21,494 bases of DNA from a virus, in IMG/VR virus record IMGVR_UViG_3300042305_000789, positions 1 through 21,494 of that record; one strand, written 5' to 3'. Made by a program: the position numbers and the translations under genes. The stretch's first letter is position 1; every line of letters begins with the position of its first letter. The notes below the pieces were generated by a model. It was given only the letters and a program-made list of their open reading frames with translations, was not told the origin of the DNA and did no database searches. This document shows, in pieces, positions 8,686-15,427 of this stretch.

Positions 8686-11438
8686 TACGCCGCCCCTACG
8701 GCTTCCTGCATCGCCCGGTTGACCCCGTGGCCTTCGTAGATCGCCATACGGAGCGCGTCCGCAATGGATTCGCGGGAGTCTACGATTGACCGGGAATCGA
8801 GCGCGGAGATGTTGACCGTGATCTCCCGTAGCCCGCCCAGCTTGTTCGTGTCGTAGGACCGTCCGAGCCGGTCCATGGAATAGGACATTGAGTCGGCTTC
8901 GTCGTAGTACGCATCGGTCAGACGCTGATTGATTTGCGCGTCGCGCTTTTTCTTCGGGTCGCCCAAGATCATGGCGATACCCTGGAGGCCAAGCGCCACG
9001 CCAGCGAGAATAGGCGCCGCAGGGCCGGAAACGCCCGACAGCGCGAGAATCGACCCAGCCGCGCCCGCGAGTGCCGCCGTCCCATTTAACGCGCCCTGCG
9101 CGCCGCCTGCTTTGAATTGCGTGTATGCGCCAATGGCCCCGCCTGCTACCGCTCCGGCAATGCCGACGCCACGCGCGGTTTTCGAGAGCCCGTCGCCAAG
9201 CGGAACCACTGCGCCGCCTTCGGTTGTGCCGAGACCGATGAAGCCGGGGGCGGGAGTGACCGTGGATTTCGGCGCAGCGGAGAATACCATCGGATTCGAC
9301 GCGCTGGCACCGCTGAACACGCCAGGGGCGCCAATGAGATCGCCAAGGAAGCCACTAGCCGGTCCCAGCGCGCGCATGGCGTTGAACCCGTTCGGCCCTG
9401 ATACCTGGAAGCCGCCAGTCGCCTGCCGCTCAATGGCTTCCGTATTGCGGTCGGTGGCAAGCGTGTTCTTGTCGATGGGCGTGGCGTTCGCCGGGTCCAG
9501 TAACGTTCCCTGTAGGAGCCCGCCGAGGCCCGAGGCCGCGCCGATGCGCCCGAGGGTGCCTTGGACGCGCTGGAAGGTGCCCGTAAGGGCATTCGTGCCG
9601 ACTTGGTTGAGGAGTCGGCTGCCCTGCTGGCGGAAAAAGTCTTGCGGCCGCCCGTCCTGTAGGGAGCCGACGAAATCAGAGGCGAGCCCGCGGGCTTCGT
9701 CGCGCCGCTGCCGCTGGAGGTTCAGGATTGACAGCGTGCGCTCCTCTTCGATCTGGAGACGCCGTTGGTTGAGGTCGAAGACTTCGGTGCCGTAGTCGAG
9801 TTCCTGCTGGAGCCCGGCTTTCTTCAGATCGTAAATCTTTTGGATCGCCGCCAGTTCGCCGCCCGGCCCGGTGAGCATTTCGATTTTGCGTTCCTGGAAC
9901 TGAACGAACGAGCGGGCGAAGGAGGCATTCAGTTCGCGTTCGCGCTGGTCTTTCTGCCGCTGGAGTTCGGCTGAGGTTGCCGCCCGATCCGCTCCCGGGT
10001 TGCTGGAGTCGAAGGCATTGCGGTCGGCTTGCGTGGAAACAAATTCGGGGAGGTCGGGCAGCGAAGTAGCGCGGCCACGGAGGGACGGAACGCGGCCGAC
10101 TGTGATCCCAGCGCCGATGTTGGCGTTGATGAGATCGGACGAGTTGACGACCAGCTCGGCGCCGGCACGGGCTTTTTGCAGAAACTCGATTTGCTTGTTG
10201 AGCGCCAACTGCTCCGCCGTGATACGGGAAAGTTCTTTGCTCTGCAGTTCAAACGCCGATTTGCTCAGTGAGCCGGAAGCCAGCGAGGAAGCGATACCAG
10301 CCCGCTCCTTCCCGAGTTGTTCTAAACGCGCCTTGATGCCGTCTTCGCCGCCAAGCTGGCCGCGGCGGAACCGATCGGACATCGCGGCACCGGCAGTGAG
10401 CCCACCGGTATCTAGTCCCGGCACGGATGGCGCAAGGCGTGATAGTGCCGCCCCGCCGTCGAGAGTCGGGAACATTTTCGCCAGGACTTCATTTTCGGCG
10501 TCTTGCGCGCCCTTGGAAAATGCCGATCCCGGCAGTGCGGAGGTATCGCCCGCAGCAAGGCGGGACACGCGGAGAAGTATCGGCACAATCACCGGCGCAA
10601 TCTTCTCCGCCAGCTTGCCCTTGATGATCTCCCATTGCAGATCAAATGTCCGCAATTGCTTATTGCTATCGTCCAGCGCCTTCAGCAGCCCTTCGCGCGT
10701 GCCGAATCCAAGTTGCTCGGCAAGCTGATTGGCTTCCCGATATCCAACAAGTAACGGCTGCACGTTCTTCGCCGCGTCCTCGCCGCCAAGCACCCGCGAG
10801 AGGTTCACGCGCTGCGTGGTGTCCTGGACCTTCGAGAGCGCGTCGAATGTCTCCAAGAGCACGTCATTCAACTGCCGTGTCTGCCCGGTTGACGTATAGG
10901 CGGATACGCCCAGTTGCTTCAGGAGTTGCCGCGTCTGGTCGCCCTGCCCGCCCGTGTCCTTCAGCGCAACGGACAAATCGAGCGCAGCTTCTTTCAGGTT
11001 GCGGATATCGAACCCGGTCAGGTTCGCCGCCGCCCGCAGTTTGTCCGCCTGGTTGATCGTTAACCCGGTGGACAGGGAGAGGGACTTGATTTCCAACGCG
11101 GCTTCGCCAGCGCCGCGCACGAACGCATCAAACCCGGCCGCCGCCGTCTTGACCGCGGCATATACGCCTAGCGCGGCCGTAGCGTAGCGGCCGAGGCCAG
11201 CGGCGCCGTCGTTGGTCGCCTTTGACGCGCCGCCCAGCGAGGACTCCGAGTCCTGCTTCATGCGCTTCATGGCGTCCGAATAGCGGACCTGATTCTTTAC
11301 CGCATCGTCCGCCATTTTCTTGTTGGCGCGGGCGAGTTCGTCGCCCAGTTTGTTGACGGTTGCGGACAGGCGCGCGAGTTCCGCATCGCCTCGCGCTTGG
11401 GCTTCGACGACGAGTTGAAATCGTTGAGTAGCGGCCAT
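8685..11438 (-). CDS. Tape measure protein (lambda H-like)
   Basis: 917 residues. The longest tail core gene, directly after the chaperones. It sets tail length, is ejected ahead of the DNA, and helps DNA cross the cell envelope. At the usual ~1.5 angstrom per residue it predicts a tail near 135-140 nm. Residues ~10-70 are a charged coiled coil (ATVNKLGDELARANKKM). Residues ~80-290 resemble tape measure N-domains (STGLTINQADKLRAAANLTGF, SRVLGGEDAAKNVQPLLVGY). Then follow long helices rich in Gln, Arg and Glu (RRLQIEEERTLSILNLQRQRR). Residues ~757-826 are a Gly/Ala-rich hydrophobic stretch (GAVAGGAIGAY, APILAGVALGLQGIAMILG) likely to enter the membrane. The ATG abuts the chaperone extension stop (TAAATG). 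Confidence 0.95.
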   Translation of the reverse strand: MAATQRFQLVVEAQARGDAELARLSATVNKLGDELARANKKMADDAVKNQVRYSDAMKRMKQDSESSLGGASKATNDGAAGLGRYATAALGVYAAVKTAAAGFDAFVRGAGEAALEIKSLSLSTGLTINQADKLRAAANLTGFDIRNLKEAALDLSVALKDTGGQGDQTRQLLKQLGVSAYTSTGQTRQLNDVLLETFDALSKVQDTTQRVNLSRVLGGEDAAKNVQPLLVGYREANQLAEQLGFGTREGLLKALDDSNKQLRTFDLQWEIIKGKLAEKIAPVIVPILLRVSRLAAGDTSALPGSAFSKGAQDAENEVLAKMFPTLDGGAALSRLAPSVPGLDTGGLTAGAAMSDRFRRGQLGGEDGIKARLEQLGKERAGIASSLASGSLSKSAFELQSKELSRITAEQLALNKQIEFLQKARAGAELVVNSSDLINANIGAGITVGRVPSLRGRATSLPDLPEFVSTQADRNAFDSSNPGADRAATSAELQRQKDQRERELNASFARSFVQFQERKIEMLTGPGGELAAIQKIYDLKKAGLQQELDYGTEVFDLNQRRLQIEEERTLSILNLQRQRRDEARGLASDFVGSLQDGRPQDFFRQQGSRLLNQVGTNALTGTFQRVQGTLGRIGAASGLGGLLQGTLLDPANATPIDKNTLATDRNTEAIERQATGGFQVSGPNGFNAMRALGPASGFLGDLIGAPGVFSGASASNPMVFSAAPKSTVTPAPGFIGLGTTEGGAVVPLGDGLSKTARGVGIAGAVAGGAIGAYTQFKAGGAQGALNGTAALAGAAGSILALSGVSGPAAPILAGVALGLQGIAMILGDPKKKRDAQINQRLTDAYYDEADSMSYSMDRLGRSYDTNKLGGLREITVNISALDSRSIVDSRESIADALRMAIYEGHGVNRAMQEAVGAA

Positions 11439-11831
11439 TTATTTCGCGTCCATCTCCGTCCGGTCCCAATCCGCCCGCGCGCTGGCGACCGCTACCAAGG
11501 CATCGGTCCACCATGCGGGCCATTTCCCCGAATCAGGGCCAAAAAGCGTTGCTCCGGTGTCTCGCGTCGCTACTGTGTGGGTGTTGACGAGTTCAAGAAT
11601 CCAGACGCTCTCAGGCGTGATGTACGAGGTTGGGCATTCGGAATTCCGATACCCTTGGACTTCCTTCTCCTTCGCCCGTGGTGTCCAGCACGGAGTGCGC
11701 CCGATCTGTATGAGTTCGGGGAAGTGGCGGCAGTTGCGCATTAGGTAGAGCCGCTTGCGCTTGCATTGGCCGCATTGTAGATCGGCGTTGGACCATCCGC
11801 CCGAACGGGCGAACAGCCACGCCGTCGCTAG
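11439..11831 (-). CDS. Frameshift extension of the tail chaperone (lambda T-like part of GT)
   Basis: The -1 frame stays open for 130 codons past the slip site, from CTA at 11831-11829 (LATAWLFARSGGW) to TAA right before the tape measure ATG. Fused to the G-like part it gives about 285 residues. In lambda the T domain recruits tail tube protein to the gpG-coated tape measure. This one carries five cysteines: a CGQC pair, C-R-H eleven residues later (LYLMRNCRH), and two further single cysteines (TPCW, SECP), so a metal site is possible. It ends WPAWWTDALVAVASARADWDR. The same frame is open a little way upstream, but no good independent start is visible, so expression by frameshift is preferred. 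Confidence 0.85.
   Translation of the reverse strand, partial: LATAWLFARSGGWSNADLQCGQCKRKRLYLMRNCRHFPELIQIGRTPCWTPRAKEKEVQGYRNSECPTSYITPESVWILELVNTHTVATRDTGATLFGPDSGKWPAWWTDALVAVASARADWDRTEMDAK
11796..11813 (-). other. Candidate frameshift-stimulating hairpin
   Basis: On the minus strand TTCGCCC-GTTC-GGGCGGA can fold into a 7-bp stem with a 4-nt loop, 17 nt after the slippery heptamer. That spacing is longer than the 5-9 nt usual for -1 stimulators. An alternative fold pairing ACGGCG (about 7 nt downstream of the heptamer) with the CGCCCGT segment would have better spacing at the cost of a bulge. Either way a GC-rich structure lies where a stimulator would be expected. Confidence 0.5.
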
Positions 11832-12295
11832 TTTTTTGCCTCGTCCTCGGTCAACCCGGAGCCGCGCACGCACGCCGTGTAAACCTCTTCGATCAGGTCG
11901 TCGGGAGCGCCGGACAGCAGGTCTTCCACACTTGGCATAGACACGCCGTCCAACTCTAGACCTTCGACGCTGATAAACCCGGCGCGAATGGCGTTGGGCA
12001 ACATGAAGCGCTCGTAGATATGCTGGGCCTTCTCGTCCATTTCCAGGATAGCCAGCCGCTTATCAACGGGCAGCGCGTTCACGCGCGCGTTGCGCTCTTC
12101 GATGGTGCCATCTTCGCCAGCCAGCGCCTTCCATTGCGTAGCGCGTTCGGCGGTGAGGCGGCTGTACTCCAGGCGGTAGGGCGCAATAGCCGCGTCCCGT
12201 TCCGCCCGTCGCATTGCGTTCAGGTTGCGGACGGTGAAGGTCACGCCCGGATATTTTTTCGACGCTTCAGTGAATTTGGATTTGAGCGAGTGCAT
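11828..12295 (-). CDS. Tail assembly chaperone, short form (lambda G-like)
   Basis: 155 residues, ending in GLTEDEAKN. Its place between tube and tape measure genes, together with a -1 frameshift site in its last codons, marks it as the G-type chaperone that coats the tape measure protein during tail assembly and is not part of the virion. The product is mostly helical and charged (RNLNAMRRAERDAAIAPYRLEYSRLTAERATQWKAL is one long predicted helix at about 23-58, named here by its ends RNLNAM and QWKAL). The amber stop comes immediately after the slippery heptamer. Sequence similarity to lambda gpG is not obvious. The call rests on position and frameshift. Confidence 0.85.
   Translation of the reverse strand: MHSLKSKFTEASKKYPGVTFTVRNLNAMRRAERDAAIAPYRLEYSRLTAERATQWKALAGEDGTIEERNARVNALPVDKRLAILEMDEKAQHIYERFMLPNAIRAGFISVEGLELDGVSMPSVEDLLSGAPDDLIEEVYTACVRGSGLTEDEAKN
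11831..11837 (-). promoter_or_regulatory. -1 ribosomal frameshift slippery site A AAA AAC
   Basis: In the chaperone frame the codons read GCA AAA AAC TAG, so A AAA AAC fits the X XXY YYZ rule exactly in phase, with the stop codon as the next codon. The -1 frame then enters the 130-codon extension. A stem of 7 bp (TTCGCCC with GGGCGAA on the minus strand, 11813-11796, one U-G pair) around GUUC starts 17 nt downstream. A competing stem closer to the slip site (GGCG with CGCC) is also possible. The frame arithmetic (starts congruent to 1 and 2 mod 3 on the minus strand) confirms a -1 shift. Confidence 0.85.
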
Positions 12296-12299
12296 AAAC

Positions 12300-13328
12300 T
12301 TACGTGGCGACGTATTGGAGTTCGTCGCGGGAGCCGGCGGTGATCGACGCCACGCCGGAGAAATTCAAAATGTTCTCGGCGCCGGATTCATCACGGGACG
12401 CGCCATCGACGGAGACGCCGTTGATGTTGAACGTGTGGATATTCCCCGCGTCTTCTCCGATCACGAGCGACACATCGAACACGCCCAAGGTGCGGGCGAG
12501 GTAGCGCAGCGCGGCCTGTGCGCTGGTGTCCTCTTCGTAGAGCGAGAAGTTGACATTGACCGTTGCCACATCGGCAATCGGGACGCTCGGGTAGTAGCTT
12601 CCGTGTGCGTAGCGGATCGAGCGGGCAAAGTCACCGGAAATCGAGAATGAGCGGATTTGGAACGTCGAGACGCTGTTGATCGTGGCGGAGCCGGTGAATC
12701 CGAGAGCGGCTTGGGAGAGGAACGTAGGGGCGGATGGTTCGGTCGGCCACGAGGTCAAACCGCGCTTTTCCGCCGTCGTGAGGCTGGAAAAGTTCGGCTT
12801 GTCGATGACATCGACGCCGGGACCGCTGACGCGCAAAACAGATTCAGTTTCATCGCCGCCGCCGCTGATCTCGAAACCGCTTACCAGCCCGCCAACGAGA
12901 ATCTCGTTCCAGATATTCGATCCGGCCGGATCACGGAAAACGTGCGCGGTCACGCCGATGCTGTTTTCTACAATGCCATAGGTCACCGAGACGCCCGAGC
13001 TCACGGTGCCAGCCGCGCCAAACATAGCCTTTAACAGCGGGTCCATGTCGGAGACGGTGCCCGCGGTGCCAGAGCCGCGCAACGGAACGGAGATGCCCCA
13101 GTTGCAGGTACGGCGCCCGCGGCGGTCAGCCTTGCGGCCGAGGCTTCCGGCGGCCACATTGGACGGGATACGGTTCGAGGTGGCGACGAGCGAGAGCCCG
13201 CCGCGCATGTACTCCAGGCCGTCAGCGGTGGCAACGGTAGCAGTGCCCGAGGAATTCGGGATCGTCGCCGCCCATGGGTCCGTAGCCTGGACAAACAGCC
13301 GCGCGTCGTTGGGGGAGAGTGTGCTCAT
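12300..13328 (-). CDS. Major tail tube protein
   Basis: 342 residues. Likely the subunit that stacks in hexameric rings to form the tail tube, by its position right before the tail assembly chaperone and tape measure genes and its beta-rich, Ser/Thr/Gly-rich composition. It opens with MSTLSPNDARLFVQATDPWA. The tandem beta layout (LRGSGTAGTVSDMDPLLKAM at about 85-105, then FQIRSFSISGDFARSIRYAH at about 225-245 and FDVSLVIGEDAGNIHTFNI at about 290-310) is consistent with a two-domain tube protein larger than lambda gpV (246). GAGG lies 8 nt before the ATG, which overlaps the previous stop. The stop is 4 nt from the chaperone start. High expression would be expected. Confidence 0.85.
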   Translation of the reverse strand: MSTLSPNDARLFVQATDPWAATIPNSSGTATVATADGLEYMRGGLSLVATSNRIPSNVAAGSLGRKADRRGRRTCNWGISVPLRGSGTAGTVSDMDPLLKAMFGAAGTVSSGVSVTYGIVENSIGVTAHVFRDPAGSNIWNEILVGGLVSGFEISGGGDETESVLRVSGPGVDVIDKPNFSSLTTAEKRGLTSWPTEPSAPTFLSQAALGFTGSATINSVSTFQIRSFSISGDFARSIRYAHGSYYPSVPIADVATVNVNFSLYEEDTSAQAALRYLARTLGVFDVSLVIGEDAGNIHTFNINGVSVDGASRDESGAENILNFSGVASITAGSRDELQYVAT

Positions 13329-13873
13329 ACGTGAACCTCGAATTCAAGGGAGAATGTGATTGTTTGGGTGTGGCCGTCGCCAAGGTTTTGAACCGGCAAA
13401 CGGTCCTCGCGGTATTGCGAATGCAGGACGTTGGAGGCGCGGAAATGCGTCCGGCCTTCCTTTAGCGCGGTGCTGAATGCGTCGGCCACGGCATCGGCGT
13501 ACTTCTCGAAGTCGTTGGAAAAGTCAGGCTGATTGCTGCCGTAGTTCGGCGCGTCAAGTTGCTGGTAGCGGAGGTACATCACGACAGCCGCGCCAACGGT
13601 GCCCGAGAAGGTCTTACCGACGATCTTGTGTTTATCCTCAGCAAAGGTTGTGCAGATGACGGCGCCGGGAAACTCGAAGATTTGGGAGACGTCTACTTCT
13701 TCGTCGTCCAGATACCCGTAGGCGACGTTCTTGGAGTTCGCGCCGAATTCCAGGGAAAATGGCGTAATGCCGTAGCTTTGCGATAGGCTGCCCAGTTGCG
13801 CGTTGAAGCCCGTGGTGCCATCGGAGAGCGCCGCAACGAGGGCGTCTCGTGTTGCTTTTCGGTAGTTTGCCAT
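13325..13873 (-). CDS. Probable tail terminator / minor tail protein (lambda U position)
   Basis: 182 residues. It lies between the tail completion candidate and the tail tube gene, the place of the tail terminator (lambda gpU), which caps the growing tube as a hexameric ring and forms the interface to the head. The N terminus is helical (MANYRKATRDALVAALSDG), the middle is mixed alpha/beta (KIVGKTFSGTVGAAVVMYLR) and the end is a beta strand (HTQTITFSLEFEVHV), the general plan of terminator proteins. It is longer than gpU (131). No clear ribosome binding site is visible. The TGA overlaps the tail tube ATG. The function is inferred from context. Confidence 0.65.
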   Translation of the reverse strand: MANYRKATRDALVAALSDGTTGFNAQLGSLSQSYGITPFSLEFGANSKNVAYGYLDDEEVDVSQIFEFPGAVICTTFAEDKHKIVGKTFSGTVGAAVVMYLRYQQLDAPNYGSNQPDFSNDFEKYADAVADAFSTALKEGRTHFRASNVLHSQYREDRLPVQNLGDGHTQTITFSLEFEVHV

Positions 13874-13876
13874 GGA

Positions 13877-14386
13877 TTATGCGGCGCGGCCAAAATACGT
13901 TCGGCGGGCGGTGATAGTGGAGCGGGAGGTGGTTGCCGCGCGGGGTAGGTTGCGGCCTGTTCGGATGGTCTGTTCGACGCCATCGGCGAATAGTTGCGTG
14001 GCGAGTTCGAGCATTTTAGCCTGGTCGCCGTTGGAGAAGCGGAGGAGGTCGGAGTGTACGCGGGCCTTCATGCGCCCCAGGCGCGTGCCGGCGTCCGCAA
14101 TGGCTTGCCGGTCGTCGGAGTAGCGCGGCTTGATTTCGTCCAACAGCGCGCCGGTGAGGTTCATATCTCGGACAGCCCGGCGCCCGGTCTTCTTCGACTT
14201 AAAGCGCGCATAGCGCTTTTTGAGCGGCTTCGTCGGCCCGTCGTCTTCTGAAACGCCTTTCGCCAGGCGCGCCTTCATTGCCTTGATCCCGGCATCTAAA
14301 ATGCGGAGGTTGTGGAATTTTCGGAAGCCGAACCCGACGAGTCGCACGTTAACGCCGTTGTATTTGATGCGGATGTCGGGGATCAT
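13877..14386 (-). CDS. Probable tail completion / minor tail protein (lambda Z / HK97 gp10 position)
   Basis: 169 residues, very basic, with MIPDIRIKYNGVNVRL at the start and then helices rich in Lys and Arg (LDAGIKAMKARLAKGV, PLKKRYARFKSKKTGRRA). RDMNLTGALLDEI and RQAIADAGTRLGRMKAR resemble the RxxxxTGxLLxxL segment seen in phage tail completion and virion morphogenesis proteins. The slot between the FII-like and terminator-like genes is that of lambda Z, which is needed to finish the head-proximal end of the tail. The start overlaps the upstream small gene as ATGA. The stop lies 3 nt before the next ATG. The functional class is inferred mainly from position. Confidence 0.68.
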   Translation of the reverse strand: MIPDIRIKYNGVNVRLVGFGFRKFHNLRILDAGIKAMKARLAKGVSEDDGPTKPLKKRYARFKSKKTGRRAVRDMNLTGALLDEIKPRYSDDRQAIADAGTRLGRMKARVHSDLLRFSNGDQAKMLELATQLFADGVEQTIRTGRNLPRAATTSRSTITARRTYFGRAA

Positions 14387-14505
14387 TTCAGGAGCTTAGC
14401 GGCGAGTTTGGCGATAGCTTCGGTGAGCGACTTGCTGGCAATGGCCGGCGCGTTAGCAATAGACTTCGCGGCCAAATACCGGCAGTAATCGCAATGGCAG
14501 GTCAT
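14383..14505 (-). CDS. Small 40-residue protein of unknown function, cysteine-containing N terminus
   Basis: A 40-codon frame starts with ATG overlapping the stop of the FII-like gene (TTATGA) and ends with TGA overlapping the ATG of the next gene (AAATGA). The product begins MTCHCDYCRYLAAK, with three cysteines and one histidine in six residues (C-H-C-x-x-C), then continues as an Ala/Lys-rich amphipathic helix (IASKSLTEAIAKLAAKLL). Its fit between two coupled junctions in an otherwise gapless operon is the main evidence that it is real. The Cys/His cluster could hold a metal ion or a redox pair. I do not recognise a family and propose no function beyond a possible connector or tail role. Confidence 0.62.
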   Translation of the reverse strand: MTCHCDYCRYLAAKSIANAPAIASKSLTEAIAKLAAKLLK

Positions 14506-14813
14506 AACGGATTCGTAACGGCCAGCTTCAGTAGCCGCCCGCCGCCAGCGTCTTTTTCGACGTCGGCAACGCGGTAGGTGACACTATCCAGGACGATGTG
14601 ATCGCCTTTGATTGGCTCGCCTTCGGTGAAGGAAGTGAGCGGCGCCCAGGCGGTTTGATAGACGCGCTGGGATTGCTGTACCTGCTCGCCGGTGTCGAAA
14701 ACGAGGGTTATCGTGTACGAGGCACCGGCGCGCGGGTAGTAAGTGGCCTCTTCCCCAAACACGGCGAGGAGAGGCACCGTGGCAGTATCAAAAAGGCCAC
14801 TGAAGGTGGACAT
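14502..14813 (-). CDS. Head-tail attachment protein, lambda gpFII-like
   Basis: 103 residues, near the 117 of lambda gpFII. Such proteins form a ring below gpW on the portal and provide the surface to which the finished tail docks. The composition is beta-rich: MSTFSGLFDTATVPLLAVFGEEATYYP at the start, then SYTITLVFDTGEQVQ, DHIVLDSVTYRVADVEKDAGG and LLKLAVTNPL, in keeping with the FII fold (an N-terminal segment, then a barrel with a DSVxYRVxxVE strand). It starts 6 nt after the decoration gene. Its TGA overlaps the ATG of the next small gene. The assignment rests on pattern, size and position. Confidence 0.82.
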   Translation of the reverse strand: MSTFSGLFDTATVPLLAVFGEEATYYPRAGASYTITLVFDTGEQVQQSQRVYQTAWAPLTSFTEGEPIKGDHIVLDSVTYRVADVEKDAGGGRLLKLAVTNPL

Positions 14814-14819
14814 GGCTGG

Positions 14820-15365
14820 TTAGTATTCGGCGACCACGAGGAACTTCTTCGAGGCCGTGACGGTCACGACCACGTTCGTGCTGGTGTGGCTGCCATAGGT
14901 GACGTTGACGCTGCCGGCGGTCGCCGGGGTCAGGTCGGTGTAGGTAACGAACACGCGCGACGGAACGAACCCGAGGCCGTGGGCCACGTTCTGCGCGCTG
15001 CCCGTGCCGGTCTGCTCGGAGGAAACAAACTTCAGCGTGAGCGGCCCACCATACAGCTTGACGCGGACGGTGGTATCGCCGGAAACGGCGGCCCGCGTGC
15101 AGACGCCAACTTCGCAATTGCCGGCGGCCGTGGTCGTCAGGTACTTGTTCGTGTTGTCCCAGTACACCGCGTCGCCCACCGAAATCGCGCCGGTGGTTTT
15201 GGCGATGTCGAACACGCCTTCGGTTTTGAATTGGCCAACGGCTCCGGAAGTGGTATCGGACACCGCAACGCCGAAAATCTTGCCCACGCGCGCCGCCGCA
15301 CCGGCGACAACGGTATAGGGGGCGGTAAGCGCGAGAGAGTCTCCCGCCTGTACGAAATTATCCAT
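14820..15365 (-). CDS. Capsid decoration protein (DUF2190-like) with C-terminal extension
   Basis: 181 residues. Residues 1-107 match the pattern of DUF2190 proteins, found next to capsid genes in place of lambda gpD: a beta-rich small domain with AAARVGKIFGVAVSD, GQFKTEGVFDIAK and ISVGDAVYWDNTNK. They bind the outside of the shell and stabilise it. Residues ~110-181 form a second, Thr/Val-rich domain (SSEQTGTGSAQNVAHGLG, SRVFVTYTD, SHTSTNVVVTVTASKKFL) not part of the minimal DUF2190 fold as I know it. It resembles short beta modules of tail fibres and may be exposed on the head surface. GAGGG lies 7 nt before the ATG. The gene follows the capsid gene after a 62-nt gap with a hairpin. Confidence 0.82.
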   Translation of the reverse strand: MDNFVQAGDSLALTAPYTVVAGAAARVGKIFGVAVSDTTSGAVGQFKTEGVFDIAKTTGAISVGDAVYWDNTNKYLTTTAAGNCEVGVCTRAAVSGDTTVRVKLYGGPLTLKFVSSEQTGTGSAQNVAHGLGFVPSRVFVTYTDLTPATAGSVNVTYGSHTSTNVVVTVTASKKFLVVAEY

Positions 15366-15379
15366 GGTTTTACCCTCGT

Positions 15380-15399
15380 GGGGCGGCCCTCGCCGCCCC
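15380..15399 (-). other. Perfect GC hairpin between capsid and decoration genes
   Basis: An inverted repeat of GGGGCGGC and GCCGCCCC (8 bp, perfect) around a 4-nt loop lies in the only sizeable intergenic gap, 28 nt after the capsid stop. On the minus strand the following bases are ACGAGGGTAAAACC and then the ATG of the decoration gene, so no U-run follows and it does not look like an intrinsic terminator. It ends 2 nt before the GAGGG ribosome binding site. It may stabilise or mark the 3' end of a processed capsid mRNA, or tune decoration protein translation. Confidence 0.6.
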
Positions 15400-15427
15400 T
15401 AGTTGTTTGGTTGCCTTGTTCCGCCGA

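Noticed and set aside
8929-9795. Long open frame of 288 codons on the plus strand inside the tape measure gene
   Set aside because: It lies wholly within a clearly coding minus-strand gene. The product is low-complexity, rich in Pro, Arg and Ala, as expected from an antisense frame in GC-rich coding DNA, and it has no recognisable domain.
11439-11873. Independent gene for the chaperone extension starting near 11873
   Set aside because: The possible start lies inside the chaperone gene without a ribosome binding site, its first residues (MRARLRVDRGRG) are simply the out-of-frame reading of the chaperone end, and the in-phase slippery heptamer gives a better explanation.
15380-15399. Hairpin as an intrinsic terminator of the capsid operon
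   Set aside because: On the minus strand it is followed by ACGAGGGTAAAACC with no T-run, and the tail genes downstream need the same transcript.
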